From Triglochin maritima (lineage: Eukaryota > Streptophyta > Magnoliopsida > Alismatales > Juncaginaceae), in NCBI GenBank assembly GCA_963682175.1, contig OY821772.1, positions 20,514,743 to 20,578,742 on the forward strand: 64,000 bases of DNA, given 5' to 3'. Shown piece after piece: positions 22,285-33,439 of the stretch (its first letter is position 1; the number at the start of each line of letters is the position of its first letter). Made by a program: the position numbers and the translations under genes. Under the pieces are notes generated by a model. That model was not told the origin of the DNA, ran no database searches, and worked only from the letters and a program-made list of their open reading frames with translations.

Positions 22285-23761
22285 TGTAGGATCGTGAGGG
22301 TCTCTAATTGTTATCGTTTTTAAGCTAATTACATACTTGTTTAGTCGATTAAAGATATGCAGCGGAATTTAAAACTAAACAAGCAAGAAAAGGAATGGAA
22401 AATCCAAACCACAATGAAGACGAAGGATTTTTATAGAGGTTCGACACCCCACTCGGGTACTAGTTCTCTCTTGCAAGCTCCGCTCGGATCACCGAGCTCC
22501 GCTCACGACTTCACTTACCACCCCCCGTTCCGGGCCGAGAGAGAATGCCTTTACAATCTTCAAACTCGCGAACAACCCTCGCTGAGCTTGGCACCTCCTC
22601 GCATAATCCAAGAGGGATCACTTTAGTCTCTCACCGAAGTCTATACTCTTGTCTTGGACTTTCACCAAGACCCTTGCTTCTTTGACAATCAATGAGTGGA
22701 ACAACACGCTCTAATCTTGAGCACACTTGAGTGAGAATAGGATTTAAGACTAAAGTGTGGAAGGTTTAAGGCTTGGAGTGTTTGGATCTTTCTTTCTAAT
22801 GTAGGGGACAAATAGTAGTGGAAGAGTTGTGTTAAAATGTATTTTACAACTCTATTTATAAGAATATAGTCGTTGGGGTTACGTTGGGTAAGAGTTGTGT
22901 AAGATACACAAAACAGAAATCTGCAGGACCCAAAACTGAGTAAGTTCGGTCGACCGGATCGGGCTGAATGGTCAACCGGTTAAGGAACGGTCGACCACCA
23001 AAGGCTATGACTCAGGTACACTTAAGTGATCGGTCGAACATCGAGATAGGTTCGGTCAACCGATTTCTAACATGCTCTACGGGGTTGACAAACAAGATCA
23101 TATTCGGTCGACCGAAACAAGGTTCACGGTCGACCGAAAACCAATAGGCAGTATGGGTTTGTCGAGACATCGTAAGTTCGGTCGACCGAACAAGGTCCTC
23201 GGCCGACCGATACACTAAATGTATTTAGGGTATATGGAGATAAAACGAATACGACCGTTGTATATATACGACAAAACAAACGAACGGAAATTTGTTGTTA
23301 CTCGGTCGACCGAAAAGGTCTGGACGGTCGACCGAACTTGGGCAAGTAAAACACTAACAGGATATATAATAACTCGGTCGACCGAATGTGGGCAGACAGT
23401 TCAGGTCAAGTGTTTAGTGTTTTCCGGTCTAAGTTTGGGTGATCTATTGAAGTCCAAATTATGTGAAATTTTGTGTGTGACTTCTATAAGAAACCTAATG
23501 TGTATGTGAGTTAATTTTAGCTCAAGTATGATAAATTACACAAAGTTCCTAAGACTCAAAGAAATACAAATTACATGTCTTCAAATGAGCTTGATTATAT
23601 GTCTTGACTTGATTTCTTTTCTTCCTTGAGTCTTGATCACCTGTAGAAGTTATCACAAAGTAATATATATGCAATGCAATATGTGTGCTACTCTACATGA
23701 TAACAATTAAGATTAGGTTGATTAAATCATCAAAACATAGATTAAGGCCAAAAAAGCAACA
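22285..23761 (-). repeat. element A 3' LTR
   Basis: The plus strand starts TGTAGGATCGTGAGGG and ends AAAAAGCAACA. It is next to CACCCACTTTTTGATG, the reversed polypurine tract (AAAAGTGGGTG). A TATA box on the minus strand is seen as TATTTATA at 22853-22860. Confidence 0.9.
22947..23384. repeat. CGGTCGACCG cluster in A 3' LTR
   Basis: Exact and near-exact palindromes are spread between 22947 and 23384, about 90 bp upstream of the TATA box on the element's own strand. Spacing is looser than in B. Variants such as GGTCAACCG and GGCCGACCG occur. Confidence 0.88.
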
Positions 23762-24429
23762 ATCACCCACTTTTTGATGATGACAACCTATATCTTAATG
23801 CTTGAAATTTTTAGATGTAAACTATGCATATAAATGCTCCCCCTAAGAATATGTATTGTTTTGTTCAATTATAATCAAATTTCAAGTTACCCCTTTAATT
23901 ATCTCTCCCCATTTGACATCCATCAAGAATTATAAGATTTAAACATAAAATTGTGGATGTCTTGTAAGGAAGTTGTTCCCCTAAATTTTTCACTTCATTA
24001 CACTAAGAAAATGATATTAATTAAGCTTCCCCTATCAATATGAATATGATATTTTGATTAAGTTCAATTCTTAATTCTCCCCTATTAACATCAAGTAAAT
24101 ATTACAATATAGCATGTGATGTATTTATTTTCTTTTTTTTTGACATCCATTTAAAAATTTGATACATAAACAATGGATGTTGTTCAAATTTAAAGATTTG
24201 CAATGAATGAATATATGATATGTCAATTAAGCATATAAAGTGTAGACTAGTTCAAATTGATTGAAAAAAAATTAGAGTGATAAGAAATTTATACTCACTT
24301 TGAAACTTGAATTGGTTCTATCCTTCATTCGGTGATGCAACCGGCTTTGAATTCGACTCTTCAGCTCGCCCGGTCACCACCGATCTCCTCCTCAAGCACC
24401 TACAAGTGTAGATTTAGGTACCCAAACAA
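23762..24429 (-). other. element A internal region between gag and 3' LTR
   Basis: AT-rich DNA with no coding motif of protease, integrase or RT. The position normally taken by pol is missing. The polypurine tract lies at its left end. Confidence 0.7.
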
Positions 24430-25500
24430 CTTTGGGTCCTTGAATGTTAGCTTTGGGAATCCAAACCATTTTGGTTTTAGGAGTCCACACACTTGAAGAA
24501 CTATAATTAATGAACATATGCTTGCCATTTAGTGTAGTGTGAGATACATGATTTTTCAATTTTGCATTGTATCCTAAACCATGTTTTTACAAAGATTTCA
24601 TTTGACTACCTAAAAGCATGTTAAACATCTTAGTTCCATTAGTGAATCTTTCTAAATCTTTTCTTAATTGAACATTGCAAGCTTGAAGATCTAGTTGTTC
24701 ACTATCAATGGGTGTTGCTTTTAAACTTTCAAGAGTTGATGCATTAGTTTCAAGCTTAGCAAGCACATCATTCTTCTCATTCATGCATGTTTCAATTTGG
24801 TTTTGGACATCATTGATTAGCTTTCTAGCACTTTTGTTCTTTTCACAAATGATCTCATATAATTTAACTAAGTCATTAAATGCATTTTGAAGCGCATCAT
24901 GTGTATAAGTTTCTTCATTATCACTAGAATGTGAGCTATCACTATAATAAGACTTAGTTGAGCATGATCAAATAGAACAAGAGTTAGAGGACACCTCACT
25001 TCCTTCATCTTGAATTGCCATGTAGAACATATGTGCATATTCCTTTGTTGATGAAGGTGCGGTTGACTGGGATGATGATGAAGACGATGAATCGTCCCAA
25101 GTAGCCTTGTGAGCTTCCAACCTCTTCTCTTTTCTCTTCTCTCCTTTTTCTCTCCTCCTTTCCCTTCTCTCATTTTTTTCTCCTTCGCTTTTCTCTCATT
25201 TTCACTCTCCTCTTTCTCCTTCTTCTTTTCTCTCATTTCACTTCTTCTACCTATTCTTTCATTCTTTTCTTCTTTATCCTTCTTGAGGTATTTGATATTA
25301 GGAATATTTGAAGAAACATCCCATACTTGAGGTCATTAGATATTAGGAATATTTTCATCATATTCTTCCAATAATCATAGTTTGACCCATTAAGTAAATG
25401 AGGTCTAGTTGTGCATAATTCTTCTATGTGATTAGATGATGTATAAGCTATGCTAAAAATACTATTAAGTATGTGATTTAACTCACAATACTCTGATACC
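24430..25500 (-). pseudogene. element A gag-like region, frameshifted
   Basis: On the minus strand the start region reads TTRPHLLNGSNYDYWKNMM, the beginning of a copia gag. A purine-rich insert of about 170 bp codes for Lys/Glu/Arg-rich repeats (25085-25260). Then come a serine-rich segment, SYYSDSSHSSDNEETYTHDA and LQNAFNDLVKLYE, a coiled-coil-like stretch (NEKNDVLAKLETNAS), and GLGYNAKLKNHVSHTTLNGK with FINYSSSS near 24500. These match the tail of large plant copia Gag proteins that end before the protease. Frame changes and stops break it. No ATG near the gag start is convincing. Confidence 0.75.
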
Positions 25501-25501
25501 A
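25490..25501 (-). promoter_or_regulatory. primer-binding site of element A
   Basis: The minus strand reads TGGTATCAGAG two bases after the LTR end CCTACA, complementary to initiator tRNA-Met. It fixes the orientation of A. Confidence 0.9.
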
Positions 25502-26068
25502 AATGTAGGATCGTGATGGTCTCTAATTCTAATCACTTTTAAGCTAATTACCTATTTGTTTAGTCGATCAAGGATATGCAGCGGAATTTAAAACTAAACA
25601 AGCAAGTAAAGGAATGGAAAATGCAAACCACAATGAAGAGGGGAATTTTAATAGAGGTTCGGCACCTCACCCGGGTCCTAGTCCTCTCTTGCAAGCTCCG
25701 CTCGGATCACTGAGCTCCGCTCACGACTTCACTAACCACCCCCCGTTCCGGGTCGAGAGAGAACGCATTTACAATCTTCAAGCTCGCAAACAACCCTCGC
25801 TGAGTTTGGCTCCTCCTCTCACAATCCGAGAGGGATCACTTCGGTCTCTCACCGAAGTCTATACTCTTGTCTTGGGCTTTCACCAAGACCCTTGCTTCTT
25901 TGACAATCAATGAGTGGAACAACACTCTCTAATGTTGAGCACACTTGAGTGAGAATAAGATTTAAGACTAAAGTGTGGAAGGTTTGAGCCTTGGGATGTT
26001 TGGAGCTTTCTTTCTAATGTAGGGGACAAATAGTAGTGGGAGTTGTGTTAAAATGTATTTTACAACTC

Positions 26069-26076
26069 TATTTATA
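26069..26076 (-). promoter_or_regulatory. TATA box of element A 5' LTR
   Basis: The minus strand reads TATAAATA in CTTATAAATAGAGTTG. The first palindrome lies about 90 bp upstream. The same site is at 22853-22860 and 31575-31582 in the other A LTRs. Confidence 0.7.
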
Positions 26077-26162
26077 AGAATATAGTCGTTGGGGTTAAGT
26101 TGGGTAAGAGTTGTGTAAGATACACAAAACAGAAATCTGCATGACCCAAAACTGAGTAAGTT

Positions 26163-26653
26163 CGGTCGACCGGATCGGGCTGAATGGTTGACCGTTTGGA
26201 AATTTTGAACTCGGTTTGGTCGACCGGTTAAGGAACGGTCGATCGCCAAAGGCTATGACTCATGTATACTTAAGTGATCGGTCGAACACCGAGATAGGTT
26301 CGGTCAACCATTTTCTAACATGTTTTACGGGGTTGACAAACAAGATCATATTCGGTCGACCGAAACAAGGTCCACGGTCGACCGAAAACCAATAGGCAGT
26401 TTGAATTTGTTGAGACATCTTAAGTTCGGTCGACCGAACAAGGTCCTCGGTCGACCGATACACTAAATGTATTTAGGGTATACGGAGATAATATGAATAC
26501 GACCGTTGGGTATATACGACAAAACAAATGGTCGGAAATTTGTTGTTACTCGGTCGACCAAAAAGTTCTGGACGGTCGACCGAACTTGGGCAGTAAAACA
26601 CTAACAGGATATATGATCACTCGGTCGACCGAACGGTCTGTTTCGGTCGACCG
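26163..26653. repeat. CGGTCGACCG cluster in A 5' LTR
   Basis: Exact copies occur among others at 26163-26172 and 26644-26653, with several one-base variants between. One pair more than in the 3' LTR is visible near 26630, so copy number differs between LTRs of one element. Confidence 0.88.
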
Positions 26654-27031
26654 AATATAGGTAGACAGTTCAAGTCAAATGTTTAGTGTTTTCCGGTCTA
26701 AGTTTGGGTGATCTATTGAAGTCCAAATTATGTGAAATTTTGTGTGTGACTTCTATAAGAAACCTAATGTGTATGTGAGTTGATTTTAGCTCAAGTATGC
26801 TCAATTACACAAAGTTCCTAAGACTCAAAGAAATACAAATTACATGTCTTCAAATGAGCTTGATTACATGTCTTGACTTGATTTCTTTTCTTCCTTGAGT
26901 CTTGATCACCTGTAGAAGTTAACACAAAGCAATATATATGCAATACAATATGTGTGCTACTCTACATGATCACAATTAAGATTAGGTTGATTAAATCACC
27001 AAAACATAGATTAAAGTCAAAAAGCCAACAC

Positions 27032-27035
<4 letters not shown>

Positions 27036-27076
<41 letters not shown>
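27036..27076. repeat. (AT)n microsatellite
   Basis: Uninterrupted TA repeats follow the CCAAA target duplication. A second shorter run lies at 27269-27284 on the other side of the MITE, so the MITE may have inserted into an AT run. Confidence 0.9.
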
Positions 27077-27078
<2 letters not shown>

Positions 27079-27087
27079 GAATTCTCA

Positions 27088-27268
27088 AGTGAGCCCAGAG
27101 CTTAATTTAGAAAAATTAAGCCCCCACAATATTCACTACTCATTTCAAATTCTAAGGTAGATTAAGAAAAAACGGTTATGCTAATGAATGGTGAGATTAA
27201 CTGTAAATAAGATCCAATGGTAAGATATTAGAGAGCTTAAACTAAATTTGTTGAACCCTGGGCTCACT
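27088..27268. mobile_element. 181-bp MITE-like element with 11-bp terminal inverted repeats
   Basis: AGTGAGCCCAG (27088-27098) and CTGGGCTCACT (27258-27268) are perfect inverted repeats. No coding capacity. TA repeats lie on both sides, so a TA-type target is possible but cannot be proven there. Superfamily is not assigned. Confidence 0.7.
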
Positions 27269-27284
27269 ATATATATATATATAT

Positions 27285-28219
27285 CATGGAAATCAACGAG
27301 AAATAAACATTAAATTCCAACTATCATGTTATAAGACGGTTTACACAAAATATTTCTACCTTGTAACTCCCACTAAAAATGTTCACATAGAACAATATTA
27401 TAAAAATCACAAAGAAATTAAATTTTTTTAACATTCCTAAATCAAGCGAAGGACCTAAATATTGATGTTAAAAGATACCCAATCAATTATCACCAAACTA
27501 TATTTTCTAACTCGATTTATACAGGGGAATGTTAAAAAATACTAAACAAGACTACACAAGACTTCAGCATATAACATGGGAACTTTCATAGACCTCACAA
27601 ATGACATGTCAATATTAGACAATAAATTCTACGTTTACCGGGCAATATCAATCACCACATGTCATAATCAATCATCCAATGATAAAAAAACGTGAAAGTG
27701 ATAAAACATTATCAATTCTATAATTTATCACTGTTCATTATAATCATGTTATAATGCACATATAACATTATATAAACAAATAAATAGGAATTGTAACCAA
27801 TTACCGAAAAAGATACGATAATAACTATTCATAGTGTCACAAACTAAACAAAAATCGGAGACGTTTCATTCCAAACTAATGCACAGGAAAGGAAAAAAAC
27901 AGGTTGACATGAGCATCAACCAAAGGGAATATATATAATGCACATATACCATGTTGAATGCATGTAACATATATAATATTATTTATCAATGCATCGTATC
28001 CAAGACAAGAAGTCATAGAACCCAACCAGAACATGTTTCCTTTCTTCTGTCAACATGTGCATGTTAAAAAACCTGAACTGCTATTCGTCGTCGTAAAACT
28101 ACTTAAATCGTCCGTAAGATTACCATTTTGCCCCTCTACACTTTCTACTAATATAACTCCTCATTTCACTCTTTTAACACAACTTTCTCTTCATATCACA
28201 CTTTTATTCACCAAATAGG
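27285..28219. other. AT-rich intergenic DNA upstream of the PMD gene
   Basis: No gene or repeat boundary recognised. It probably includes the promoter of the PMD gene. Pyrimidine-rich sequence lies just before the ATG. Confidence 0.5.
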
Positions 28220-29857
28220 ATGTCTCGGAGGCCAGGGAAAGAGCCAGCGGACACCCCGGACTACTCACATCTGGTAAATCACCTTGTTTATTTCAATTAA
28301 TTTAAAAAAAAAAAATTTGAGTCGGGCGACCGCGGGAGCCGCCCGACCCATGGCACAGACGTCTGCGGGAGACGTCTCCCACGTAGGGCAGGCGTCTCCG
28401 GCAGACGCCTACCACGTAGGGTAGGCGTCTCCCGCAGACGCCTGGATTTTTTTTTAATTTGTTTTTAAATTGATTATAAATTGTGATAAAATTTAAATAA
28501 ATTGAATATTATGTTAATAATGAGTTAAATTAGTTTAGATAATCGTTTATTAATTATAAAATGTGTTAATTAATAAATAAATTGATTATTATGTTAGTAA
28601 TTAGTTGTGTACGATTTTAGTAACGGATTATTGATTAATTGTGATAATTGCTAAATAAATCGATTATTAAGTTAATAATTAGTTTAATTATTTTAGTAAA
28701 ATCATTAATAAATTTGTATTTTTAAATTGAATTAATAGTCATCGGGTTACCGTGGAGGAAAAGGGAAATCAATTCCCTTACGCCCGGTACGTAGTATAGC
28801 AGACGAGTCAGGTCCTCGTCATCCACGTACACGTGGTATTTCTGCTTCAGTTAGGAGAGAGAGAGATCTGTTACGTCGTCGTCAGACACCTGGAGAGTCT
28901 TTCGACGACGAGGATGATTCAGATGAGGCGAGGAGTCACGACGACAGTGACGATAGGGGCCGATACGACTTGGGGCCACAGGAGGACGCGATACATCAGT
29001 CCGGTCGAGGACGGGGGCGACACGGTGGTCCTTCAGCTGAGTGGGTCATTAGGAATGATCGAGGTGGCCGGTTTGTGACCGGTGATTCGAGTTCGTGCAC
29101 TGCAGACGCCCGAGCTCAGAAGAAGAAGAGGGGTGATGACGAGGCTTGGATCGTCACGGATATTATTCCCGGTGGTCCTGTAGATGGCAGCGTCATTCCG
29201 AGTTTCGGAGGCCACGTCGCCAGACGCATCTGGGATGGCGAGGAGCGGAAGGTTTTGAAGTGCCATAATCGGCACAGAGCTTGTACGACATTGCAGGCAT
29301 GGCGCTCAGTGATGACTGAGGATATGACGGCGACCGTGGTCGACAGTGGATTGGGTCACTTGCCGTACAACATGTTTTCCTGCATCGACATGCCGTTGAT
29401 TTCGGCATTCGTGGAGCGGTGGCAGCCTGACACCAACATTTTCCACTTGCCGTTCGGAGAGACGACTATCATGTTGCATGACGTCTTTCAGATTCTTCAC
29501 ATTCCTGTTGAGGGTCCCATGGTCAGTGCGCAGGCGCCGACATCTGAGCTGAAGTTATATGTATCTGAGTTGCTGGGTGTCAGCCTGGAGGGTCTTGGGC
29601 GGGATAGCTCATTCTGGAGTGGCGGTGGTGTTAGTATCGACGCTGTGGACGAGTGTTGCAGACGGGGGCGACCACCACGGACTGAGGATACGCAGATGAC
29701 TGCTTATTTCTTCTTACTGCTAGGCTGCGTATTGTTTCTCGACAAGAGCGGTTCCAGACTGAGACCACGCGACTTATTGGAGGCGAGGGACCCAGATATC
29801 ATTATATGGGAAGTTGTCCACGTCAACCCGTCCGGACACTGTAAGATAGGTAAATAA
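28220..29857 (+). CDS. plant mobile domain (PMD/MAIN-like) protein, probably C-terminally truncated
   Basis: Two exons are predicted. 28220-28273 encodes MSRRPGKEPADTPDYSHL. A GT-AG intron covers 28274-28738, and exon 2 runs from 28739 to the TAA at 29855-29857, giving about 390 residues. The N-terminal 130 residues are Arg/Asp/Gly-rich and disordered-looking. The rest matches the aminotransferase-like plant mobile domain: FSCIDMPLISAFVERWQPDT, FHLPFGETTIMLHDVFQIL, HIPVEGPMVS and the LLGCVLFLDKSGSRLRP segment. Some PMD proteins act in the nucleus with silencing or genome stability, and many copies ride in transposons. This copy stops soon after the FLDKSG motif, so the C-terminal third seems missing or lies behind a further intron (GTAAAT directly after the last shared codons). 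Start chosen because the splice keeps one open frame. Function is not known. Confidence 0.75.
28321..28443. repeat. four GC-rich hairpins in the first intron of the PMD gene
   Basis: Three 21-bp units at 28357-28377, 28390-28410 and 28423-28443 each have 8-bp inverted arms and a 5-nt loop, and start exactly 33 bp apart. Arms are AGACGTCT/AGACGTCT in the first and AGGCGTCT/AGACGCCT in the others. Spacers are 12 bp and contain CCACGTAGGG. A fourth hairpin with arms GTCGGGCG/CGCCCGAC lies just upstream at 28321-28347. The surrounding intron is very AT-rich. Confidence 0.9.
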
Positions 29858-30658
29858 CAATTCATTAAAACAACAAAATTAGGAGATAATATATTCAACC
29901 CCATTTAGATTACTAATATATATTAAATAACATAACAACAAAGATATCGACATACCAGAAGATCCTGTGCCCGTATTCAAGGACGATCGAGACGAATTAG
30001 ACCGACGACCCCTGCTCCCACTACTGGCAGATACATAAAACGAACTAACCAAAACAAATGCATATTATCTCTCCAAGCCAATCACAGTAGCATAAAAGAA
30101 TAAGACCAACAATAATGTTTGCTTTTATAAATGTACCACAAAAAATCAGAGATGCTAGCCAAAAAACACAGCACATAAACCATGTGCCTCTCGTCAAAAA
30201 AATGTCCATGAAATATCATTTTTAGGTATGCACGTCATATGGTTTGTGACAGTTCAAGATTCCTGTTGGTGCTCATGATAATAAAAAATGCCAAACCAAT
30301 CAGCATGCATGTGAACATGGAAAGAGGATGAATTAATGCATCCGAAGACAAAAATTGCTTAAGACTAACAATATTCTTCACGTCAACATGACGGTGTTGA
30401 GGGTTTAAATGAGAATATCAAATCCATCTTTACATTTTGGGGATTAAAGAAACTTTAAAACTCGTGATTCAAATGCAAAACAGACCTCCACCGATTTTAT
30501 TCCAAAATCAATAGGAAATAAAAAAACGTAAAAGATTTGATTTGAAGACAACCAAGATAGCTCTAGTACCAATGTTGGTAAAACGTGATTTACCCTACGA
30601 GATCGAAAATACCTCTTAGAGATCTGAACTCGAGCAACAGAATCATTCTTATTATACC
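29858..30658. other. non-coding interval
   Basis: AT-rich sequence after the PMD gene. It could hold lost PMD exons, but no clear coding segment is seen. No repeat boundary until the MITE at 30659. Confidence 0.4.
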
Positions 30659-30965
30659 CAGGTCCATCTCGGAAAATTTTGAGGCCCTGTGCGAAAATCA
30701 ACAACGAGACTCCTAAATTTGAAAAACATTGTCCTCCTAGTTTAAATAATAAAAATTTCACTAACTTAATGCAATATTAATAGAATTTTTTTGTTATCTT
30801 AGCAATATTTGAGACAAATTTATCAATGTTTATGTGTTATTTATGTGTTAACACTAATTTTCTTTGCAACCCAATAAGCCCATGTTCATAATTTTTTTTT
30901 GAGGCCCCTTTAAAATGAAGCCCAGAGCAGGAGCTCACCCTGCTCCTGCTATTGGGCCGGGCCTG
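30659..30965. mobile_element. 307-bp hAT-like MITE with 8-bp target duplication
   Basis: The ends are CAGGTCCATCTC on the left and GGGCCGGGCCTG on the right, giving imperfect terminal inverted repeats that begin CAGG. ATTATACC at 30651-30658 is repeated perfectly at 30966-30973, the 8-bp duplication typical of hAT elements. An internal arm AGCAGGAGC/GCTCCTGCT forms a hairpin near the right end. GAGGCCC occurs near both ends. No transposase frame. Confidence 0.8.
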
Positions 30966-30973
30966 ATTATACC

Positions 30974-31023
30974 GGCCGGTCTCCAACTCTATTGGAGGAG
31001 AAATGTGAATCCACGAACAAAAT
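30974..31023. other. short spacer before the solo LTR
   Basis: AAAAT at 31019-31023 is one side of the near-matching target duplication of the solo LTR. Confidence 0.4.
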
Positions 31024-32524
31024 TGTAAGATCGTAATGACCCTAATTAACATAATCAATTACATAATTCTCTACTAAAAATGCAACATAAATCAATTTAA
31101 AAACAAGTAGAGAAAACAATGCAAACTAGTGAACACGGCGGTTTTATAGATGTTCGACCTCCCGCTTACTTTCTCTTTTGCAAGCTCCCTCGACTCCGCG
31201 AGCTCTGCCTACGTTTTCGCTATCCACTCATCGTTCCGGGCCGGGAGAGAACGCCTTTACACAGCAAGCCTTACGAACATCCTCGCAAGCTTGGTTTCTC
31301 TTCTCACAATCCGAGAATGAACACTTTGGGCTTTCACGAAGTCTTTACAAGTTGCCTCGGGCTTTCACCGAGACCTTTGCTTCTTTGACAACAAGATTGA
31401 GTGGATCACACACTCTCTAACTTGAGCACATTTTGAGTATGATTGGAATTGGATCAAAGTGGTGGAAGTTTAAGCTTGAGTGTAGGATTTGTGATTTTTT
31501 GATTGGGAGAAGTCTCTCTAGTATATGGAGCAATTGGAAGTGTGGGAGTTGTGTAAATAAGGTTTATGAACCTCTATTTATAAGCTCCTAAGGAGATATA
31601 GCTATTGAGGATGCATTGGTTAAGTTGTGTGAAGAACACACAAAATAGAAACTCAGGATCAACAATTCTGTCTTACAACAGTTGACCGAATAAGGAAGAA
31701 CGGTCAACCATTTTCTTTAAGATTAAAGAAACGTTCGAACGAACTAGAAAACGGTTGAACTAATTAGGTTATGACTTAAGTCATCGGTTGAACCAGGGCA
31801 GAGGTCGGTCGACCGATCTAGGGATTTTGGTCAAGGTAAATTGTAATCGGTCAAACGAAAGGTGTGATAAACGTTTTGACCAAAAATAAGAAGTTTTGGA
31901 CACAAGAAAAAATTTCATCTGGTCGACCGTTCTAAGGTCAACATTCGATCAGTGGCCAATTGTATTTTAGGAGTTAGGTAAGTTTATACGAATACGACCG
32001 TTGTATAATACGATAAGGTTAACGGTCATCCAAAAAATACTAAAACGGTCAACCGAAAGGCAAAGGCGATCGACCAGTAGAACTCGAAAAAGTCACTTAG
32101 ATTGTCTGTTATAATTGGTCGAACAGAGAATTGGTTCCGGTCGACCGATTGGCATAGGAAGTTTAGGATTGGTTTAAGTGATTTTCCGGCTAAGATTTGA
32201 GTGATCTATTGAAGTCCAATTGATGTAAAATTTTGTGTGACTTTTACAAGGAACCTAGTGTGTATGTGAGTACGTTTTAACTCTTGTATGCTCAAGTTTT
32301 CACAAGTTCCTAAGACTCAAAATAAAGGCACAATTACATGTCTTCAATTAGCTTGATTACATGTCTTGACTTCATTCCATTCTTCCTTGAGTCTTGATCA
32401 CTTGTAGATGTTAGCACAATACCATATATGTTCTATGCATTATGTGTGTTACACTATATTTGATTGTGATTAAGATTAAATTGATTAAATCATCAAAAGA
32501 TAGATTAATATCAAAAAGCCAACA
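31024..32524 (-). repeat. solo LTR of family A
   Basis: It begins TGTAAGATCGTAATGA and ends AAAAAGCCAACA, 1501 bp, aligned along its length with the A LTRs. There is no internal sequence on either side. Flanking 5-mers AAAAT and CAAAT differ at one base, so it is likely a solo LTR left by recombination between two LTRs. It is more diverged than the A element copies. TATA box (minus) at 31575-31582. Confidence 0.85.
31806..32147. repeat. decayed palindrome cluster in solo A LTR
   Basis: Exact CGGTCGACCG remains at 31806-31815 and 32138-32147, with many eroded forms (GGTCGACCG, CGGTCAACC, GGTCAAACG) around and between. Loss of CpG by C-to-T change explains several. Confidence 0.8.
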
Positions 32525-33439
32525 CAAATGTCCTTCGGGTGGTGCACGTGAGATGAAAGGGTGGAGGTGGCAACTACAGTTAGGATTTTCGGTGAAATGG
32601 AAAGAAATGTTACTGTTGTTGAAGTATGTTGATAATATTTTGAGTGATTTGTTGAGATTATATTGTAGGATTTTGGATACAAAAAATGAGTTAAAAAAGA
32701 TAATAAAAGTTTGAATATGTTACGAAAAAAATTGAAATATTCTTAGGTTACTAGAGTTTAAAGTTGGACTTAAGTCTAGTGTAATTTAACAAGTAAAATT
32801 TAAATATAATACAATTTTTTGGGTGTGTATGCAAATTTCCTATTTATTTTAATATAAAAACTATTTGACCTCCCAAATAATGTGGGACCCACATGTCACA
32901 TGTGTATTAGACAAATTAGTTAACTTAACGGGTATATTGGAGCAATAAAAAATTTCAGACAAAAATCCAATAAGCTGATTTTGAAAGTATGCCCAAACAA
33001 AAAATACAAGATGTTCCTAATCCACCGCAACTTTCATTATCCATTCATCATAAATACGATTTTTTTTATAGGACAAAATCTCATTACTTGCGTTCATTAG
33101 TACAATTGATCATAAGGGATAAGATAAGATGAACATTTATTACTGTTGAATTTTTTTGATCATTTATTTGGAAGTTGTCGTGGTTGCAAGTTTCAATTCC
33201 ACAAACTTTATGTTGTCCTTCTTCGGCCATGCCAGTCAACATCCTATGATTCCTATCCCTATCTTAATATAAGTCTTACTTGTAAAAGTCTTGTTGTGTC
33301 AAATAAACCTACCGTTCTCAATTTGAACGCAATCAAAATAATTTTTCAAAAACAACGATTTCATGCCACTGCTTTAGTTGTATAACTACTTGTCGTTAAT
33401 AACTAGTTCTCGTGTGTCAACTACAAGTCATATATTTAC
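32525..33439. other. AT-rich non-coding interval
   Basis: No gene or transposon motif recognised. Sequence at 32530-32720 is somewhat GC-richer with an open frame but no family resemblance. Confidence 0.4.

Larger units (their letters stand above)
22285..27030 (-). mobile_element. copia element A, gag-only, complete with target duplication
   Basis: LTRs of 1477 bp (22285-23761) and 1527 bp (25504-27030) flank a 1742-bp internal region. Perfect CCAAA duplications lie at 22280-22284 and 27031-27035. The reversed PBS TGGTATCAGAG lies next to the right LTR, so the element is on the minus strand and the right LTR is its 5' LTR. Only gag-like sequence is present, with no protease, integrase, RT or RNase H. 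It therefore depended on another element's enzymes. Further LTRs of this family lie at 6301 (fragment) and 31024 (solo). Confidence 0.92.
25504..27030 (-). repeat. element A 5' LTR
   Basis: The plus strand starts TGTAGGATCGTGATGG and ends AAAAAGCCAACA. It is 50 bp longer than the other LTR, largely within the palindrome zone. It is followed by CCAAA. Confidence 0.9.

Noticed and set aside
24868..25236. Nuclear Lys/Glu-rich protein of 122 codons
   Set aside because: It is a frame through a purine tract within the broken gag of element A.
28833..29078. 81-codon frame overlapping the PMD exon
   Set aside because: Shadow frame; the spliced frame that contains the PMD domain covers the same DNA.
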